DNA of 14,055 bases from Hymenopellis radicata (Eukaryota; Basidiomycota; Agaricomycetes; Agaricales; Physalacriaceae), in the NCBI GenBank assembly GCA_015501595.1, contig JADNRX010001128.1:1-14055 (forward strand), given 5' to 3'. The notes under the pieces were generated by a model. The model worked only from the letters and a program-made list of their open reading frames with translations, was not told the origin of the DNA and made no database searches. The translations under genes were made by a program, and so were the position numbers. Every line of letters starts with the position of its first letter. Positions within the stretch are counted from its first letter, which is position 1. Below are positions 8,682 to 14,055 of the stretch, piece after piece.

Positions 8682-11600
8682 CTACACTTGATACCACTTT
8701 TTCGAGTTGTTCACAAAGTAGAACAGCTCGCTTTCTTCCGAGTCGTCCAGGGCGGTGACAATTTGTGCATCCGTCCCGTCAATCGCCGTCCTGATATAGC
8801 CGTCGTATAACAAGTATTGAAGAATATCATACACTTCCTGTCGGTCATATGTCGTTTTGAGCCGCCATCGAAGTTCGCTCTTTGTTGGAAATGAAGGGTA
8901 AGCTGAGATGCGGAGATGTCGGTTGCAACCTCACCTGTGATATGCCTGGACGGAACACAATCGTCCCGATAACAGCTCTCACGGCAGCGCCCCAGACCTC
9001 CATCAATTTTGCGCCGGAAATATCTATCCATCGTCGAGGGAAAATGCTGTACGGCGATTCAGATGGCAGAGTCACAGTCCAAGGTCTTATATGAGCCGCA
9101 GAGACCAAGACCAGCGGCGACGAATAGCCCATCCAATACAAAAGTGGCAGAGGTCCATCAGTCATCTTCTGTATGAAGGGCATCAATTCGTCCATGCCTG
9201 TCTGGGTCGTTTCCTACCCAAAAGTTAAAGAGCTGATGATTGAACTCAAACCAGTCGACATACCACCAGAGTCTGTTTAGTGGCACCTTGGCTGCCAGCC
9301 TGACCCACGATCCAGAGTACTAGCTCGGCGCGAGACATCTCTTCCGGAAGCAGAGATGCGCTCAATGCCGCCCAATGCTCGTTCAGACACGCAGTGCAAT
9401 CGATGACCCCATCGTCGCATGTTTGCCTACAACACGCAGCGGAATGATTTACTGTCTGACCGTGTTCAGCATCGGCGGCAGTTGTTGCATCGATCTCCGT
9501 TGTATCAATGTCCATTGCATGAACAGACGGCGTTGTTTGTTGACTTGAAGAACGAAACGCCGAGTCAGCCTCACAGAACTGTACGAAAAGAGTCGTCTCA
9601 ATCTGATCATCGTCTGACAAGAAGTTGGGTCAACTCAATAGGAAACGTACGAGAATACAACGTACCTGCTTTCTTACTATTCCAGTCGAGCATAGGGCGA
9701 GCAGCCTGAGGGCCAGATGTATCAATCTTGAAATCCAGCTTGCCATCCGAAGTCAGTTGGATTAACGCAGCGGTGTCCCCGTCTGTCGCAAAGAGCGGCC
9801 ACTCTCTCCACGCATCCAACTCAGCTGCTGAAAAACTTTCGTCCAACCCGGCCGCGTCTTGGAATAACTCGCTCGAAATAGGTCCCCTAGTTGTGCTTGG
9901 TTACTGTCAAATTGTCAGATCAGACTGAGAATTCGTGGAGTAGGTTCATCTTACGCGTCAGATATCTTAAGTTGACGGCCCGGCTTTTGCCGATGGTGAT
10001 CTCGGACTAGCTTGGAAAATACGCCACGACCCAACAACGTTTTCGTGGCCACGCTGACATCCTGATCATCGGCAGCACTCCGCAGAAAATTAGACGCCGC
10101 TTCCGCCTCGTAATGCTCATGTGGGGTACCAAGCGCCATCTACATTCATCATGAGGACAACTGTGATCGAGCAGAGAGAAACAGCAAACCTTAAGGGCCA
10201 CCTCTGCCAAGGAGAGAGGATTCGGAGATGGTTGATCGACCAGCTCTCCATAGACGTTGGTGAAGGGTGTTGAAGATAGACGTTTCTCTCTGTCCTCCTC
10301 GACAACACCATACCACATGAAATCCCATGTGGGTGCAGTAGGATTTGATTCATGAACATCGAAATGTTCTACAAGGTCCTCGATAGTGCTGGGAATGACG
10401 ATATCACCAGCAACAGTCCCTTGTGGTTGAGCATATCCGACGCGTCTGTCAAGGATCAGCGACGATTTTCTGAGTATTATCGGAGATCCTTACATCGCAT
10501 TTTTGTCTATGCGTTTACGCAGGAATTCGATGTGCTTGATGAGGTCAAAGTTCGTCGCGCTACCAAGCTCTTCGTCTGGAAGAGCTGGGGTGCCGCGATG
10601 TTTCATCCAAAGTTCATACCACCGGTCCTCAAGGCGATTGAGATATGCATCATTTCCAGGCGTTTCCCGTATGTGGGTTAGACGTTGACGGACACTGTTC
10701 CGGGGAACGGCCGGAAAGACTTGTTCAAACGCTCCCCAATCGAGTCTTAGACCATTGCGACAGCGAGCTTTGATGATAACGCAGGCGTCTCGAGCAAGTT
10801 CCTCGTAATCACGATTCCACTGGAAACGGTGCCTTCGGATGGGAGCCTTCACCTTCGGTTCATCTATAGAAACAGAAACTGTAAGCAATATTCGCTTCAG
10901 ACAATACACCTGTACCTTCGGCATCGGAATCATCCTTGCGCTTTCGCTTTGTGCGGCGGGAGGAGCAGAAATAGGTGGACCTTGCTCAGCTATGAGGCTC
11001 TGGATTGACTTCTCTCCGGCGCCGTGATCGATGGTGGGCAGAGGTGCAGTTGAGATGATAGAGTGGGCGTGATGCGCGGGAATTCTGCTCTGAGTTTGAA
11101 GATTCGGCTTAAGGACCTGGGCAGCAGCGGCTTCGGATTCCTCGAAGGCTTTTCGAATCTCAGCTTCCCATTTTTCTGCATCCTTGTGAACAGATCCCAG
11201 AAAACGCATCTGAATCTTGCGTAGACGCACAGTCGCATGCTGAGACGGTTCCGGATGAACCTTATTCACCAACTCATCCCACTCCCGTTCACGCAGGAGT
11301 TTAGCTTCTGCAGCCTTCTTAGCCAACGATGCCTTGGCCTGCGCGGTCTCCTGAGCATTCTCCTCCTTGCTACGTTTCTCGAGCTCGTTGTCGCGATTTC
11401 GTTTCCGCCGTACTTTGCCAATGTCCTTCACCATCTTTTGATGAGCAGTTGTGAAGTATTCAGCGACAACTTCCTTCGGGGCGCTTATCACGTGGCTTAT
11501 CTTCTCAATTTCCGCACTTCCTCCATTTTCCAAATCCAAAGGCGTTTTTCCTGTGGTCACATCAACAAAGCGTTGCATGTACCGCGTCTGATGCCACGTA

Positions 11601-14055
11601 AAGACGTATTTGGGATTCCAGGATACCGATCTTCTGAGAGACCGTGCCGGTTTCGTATCTTGCGCCGGAAGAAATGTAACAGGTGCGTTCGTAGATGTCG
11701 CGGCCAATTTGCTCTCGAGGCATGCTTCACGAAGAGCTGCCCAATACGCCTCAGCTTCAGGCACAGTTCCGACGGAAAGGCTTCGGAGTAAAGGTGGGTA
11801 CTTCTCTGAAGAGGCCCAATGGTAAAGAGGAGCGAGGGAGAGGAACTGCCAGTACATGGGGGCAGTCGTAGGAGTGCTAACACTCCATCCCTCCATTGAC
11901 GCCTTATCGAAGGTTTTTGGATGCAGGTCCGACACAATGGCATCGAGCCTAATAAAAGGAGCATTTGATGTCGACTCTATGAGAGGAATGGCAAGACCCA
12001 GACATCTCAAAGTTTCGAGAATATCAAGGAAGCGCGAACGGGCTCTGGATTTGCCTATTTGCAAGATCGAACGCAGACTCTGGGGAAGATTGCGGACTAA
12101 TGTCTTCCGACTTTCCTGGTCAGAGAGAAATTCGGTCAACTGTTCATGATGGAACAGAGGTGACAGCAGGGAGCAGTATAGTTCCAGCGGAAGGTCGAAG
12201 CAAAAATGAGCAAGATTGAGGACGCGATATTCATTGCGAGACGATGTTCGGAGACTCTAAAGTCTTGTTAAAAGCGTCCGTAGTGGTAAGATGAAGCTCT
12301 CGAGCGCGAAGGGCTTTGGCAACGATGTTACCGTACATCTGACCCAGAGTCGATCGCTCGGTGAGAAGGACTTCACGAATAGTGTTGTCGTCGTGACTGA
12401 ACAGCTCGTCAACGCGTGCCGAGTTCTTCTTCAAGCGCTCGTTGTCATCCCTGGTAGTGTGATCCATCTGCAAAAGCTGCAGGGGAAGATTGCCACGGTT
12501 AAGTAGGGATGGGTCAGGCCCGTACTCCATCGGATCGTCAAGCTTCTTCACAGCGGCAGGCTGTGGAGGAAGTGAGGCTTGACCGCGCGCCAACTCCAAC
12601 AAGAAAGCGTTTAGCTGTGCTTCGGGGGTGTTCGGCAAGTACACAATGACCGTAGGACGTCCTACACCAGCAGGACCTGGCAGCATGGTCTTCATCTGCT
12701 TGATTCGGCCCTGTGACTCTAAGCTGTTTAGAGTCGCGACAGCCGTTCGTTTGTCCGTGCGAGTCCCGACTGGCGCGCTTGTCGCTTCTCCTTTCTGGGC
12801 CAAAGTCTCCAGAAGTGCGGTGTGCGCATCAAACATCTCCTTGGTCTGTGTGTTGGCGATCCCTCCCAAAGTTTCGATGACGTGAAATAGTTCGTTTTCG
12901 CGGCGCAAGTGGGACACGTTGACGCGTCGATTTGAAGAAGTCGCAGAAAGTTGGTTTTTTGGCATCGAAGACGGTGGAACAGACTAGCAGAGACTTAGTT
13001 ATGATGAAAGCTACGAATAATGTCCTTACTATGACTTGTTCCGAAGGCGACTCTTGCGGCTGCCGCGCAGTGCTGGCGGGCTCTTCAGCAGCAGCTGAGG
13101 ATCGATGGGAATGGCCGCAATATCTAGAGACTCGAGAGCACTTGTAGGAGCCTCGCTCGTCACATTGGCGATTTGAGAAACCTCCGCAACGGAATTGCTT
13201 CTGGGGGACGTTGTATGATGTCCGTTCCATTGCCGGATGCAGAAGTAGCCATACTGTCATGCGGTTCTTGAGATTCTGTGCGAGGTATATGAGGCGGCAC
13301 TGTGTCGAGCGCGACAGGTTCCACCGTTGGTCCTATCATTTCAGACTCAACCATAGTGACATCAGGCGGCGCGTCGGTTCCGTGGGGTGCTGGTGCCAGT
13401 GAGGCGGTGGCCTCATCACTAACAGCATTGAGTGGATCTCCCAACATATCGACGTCATCGTCGACAACTGCCTTCGAAAGTCGCCGCTCTTTCTCGACGA
13501 CTTGGCTGGCTTTGAAGCGGTCTTCTTCTTCGACGTTGAAGCGGAAGCAGTAGAATCCTCCGGTAATGGAGTTTTCCGAGGCCTACCGCGCGGCTTCTTG
13601 GGCGCTTCGGGTGCATTTTGTTTACGGTTGCCTTCTGAAAAGTTGTCAATCAAGGCTGCGATAAACCTAAGAGATCCTACCTGGAGCCTCCGCTGCAGTC
13701 TCCTTCTCCTTTGCCGTTTTCCTCTTCTTGGCGGCAGGTGCCTCAAGTGTAGCGTCGTTATCAGCCAACTTCCGCTTCTTGGAGTTCCTAGCAGGCTTGA
13801 CTGCATTGCTGGCATCGTCAGTCTTCTTGCTACGGCCCTTTTTGGCTGGACCATCGGGAGGAACAGGAGTCTTCAGCGGTTTCTTCCTCGGCTTGCCGGT
13901 TGCTGCCTCTCGAGCAACGTCGGCGGCTTCCTTGAACTCGTCCTGATATGACTCCAGTTCATCAATATCGGAGTAAAACGACCCGCCCTCTATCTTCATA
14001 AATCCTCCAATGTCATCGAAAGACACGTTGGAGAGGCCCGCGGAAGATTTATCAA
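8682..14055 (-). CDS. TFC3: TFIIIC largest subunit (tau138/Tfc3/GTF3C1 type), 5' partial, several apparent frame breaks
   Basis: Largest subunit of TFIIIC, which binds the B-box of tRNA genes and recruits TFIIIB and Pol III in the nucleus. Exons on the minus strand: >14055-13681, 13634-13030, 12983-10916, 10863-10494, 10445-10190, 10139-9955, 9903 (or 9895)-9666, 9613-9264, 9213-8935, 8879-8682; about 1,640 residues visible, N-terminal B-block domain missing. The visible start is a Lys-rich linker with an AT-hook (PRGRPRK, 13593-13573) and an acidic Pro-rich stretch. A winged-helix region follows (NVSHLRRENELFHVIETLGG, then GTRTDKRTAVATLNSLESQG), then HRFQWNRDYEELARDA with RLDWGAFEQVFPAVPRNSVR, diagnostic for the family. 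GVFSKLVRDHH and GRQLKISD come later, and a C-terminal winged helix ends KKWYQV. Apparent breaks: three in 13030-13634, one at 12231-12236, and ambiguous ones at 10864-10915 and 9884-9904. Identity is firm; frame integrity is not. Confidence 0.88.
13573..13593 (-). other. AT-hook motif (PRGRPRK) in TFIIIC subunit
   Basis: The seven codons read PRGRPRK inside a Lys/Pro-rich linker (APKKPRGRPRKTPLP). The GRP core flanked by Arg/Lys is the classic minor-groove AT-hook. It is in the same frame as the preceding exon, so it lies before the first apparent frame break. It may add nonspecific DNA affinity next to the winged helices. Confidence 0.75.

Noticed and set aside
11237..11791. 184-codon + strand open frame opposite the TFIIIC gene
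   Set aside because: It is the antisense shadow of the conserved 549-codon minus-strand frame and has no family features of its own.
2085..13500. Programmed ribosomal frameshifting as cause of the frame breaks
   Set aside because: No X XXY YYZ slippery heptamer with a following structure is evident at the sites, there are too many sites, and they differ in direction. Homopolymer error or decay is simpler.

Overview
The window is nuclear DNA from a filamentous fungus, most likely a basidiomycete of the Agaricomycetes type. The reasons are dense genes on both strands and about 36 very short introns (nearly all 46-59 nt, GT...AG, often with gtatgt/gtaag/gtacgt donors). There are no bacterial operon signals, and every recognisable protein is eukaryotic. 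I see no mobile element, CRISPR array, rRNA or tRNA.

Layout. (1) 1-889, + strand: 3' end of MCM3, a subunit of the replicative helicase. (2) 961-3931, - strand: an 11-exon RINT1/Tip20-family gene of the Dsl1/NRZ vesicle-tethering complex, convergent with MCM3 and only 71 bp away. (3) 4073-4936, + strand: a six-exon beta-carbonic anhydrase, divergent from RINT1 with 141 bp between start codons. (4) 5313-5730, + strand: a four-exon BolA2/Fra2 homologue whose promoter has two iron-type GATA motifs. (5) 5905-8225, - strand: an eight-exon gene for an eight-helix membrane protein of unknown function. (6) 8682 to beyond 14055, - strand: most of the largest TFIIIC subunit (tau138/Tfc3/GTF3C1 type), 5' end outside the window. 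Exons were built by hand from splice consensus, frame and family conservation.

The genes do not form a pathway or cluster. They are housekeeping functions (replication, Golgi-ER traffic, CO2/bicarbonate, iron-sulphur/iron sensing, Pol III transcription) plus one uncharacterised membrane protein. I found no new multi-gene system.

The most notable signals are these. (a) Apparent single-base frame breaks, mostly at short homopolymers, occur only in the RINT1 and TFIIIC genes, while the other four genes read cleanly. Sequencing error is the simplest cause, but decay is possible. (b) Two WGATAA motifs, one inside a full ATCWGATAA, lie just upstream of the BolA2/Fra2 start and suggest iron feedback. 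(c) The unassigned eight-helix protein has a glycosylated Ser-rich loop and an acidic-to-polar tail. (d) The carbonic anhydrase gene puts its zinc/catalytic motif on a 25-nt exon, followed two exons later by an 18-nt exon.
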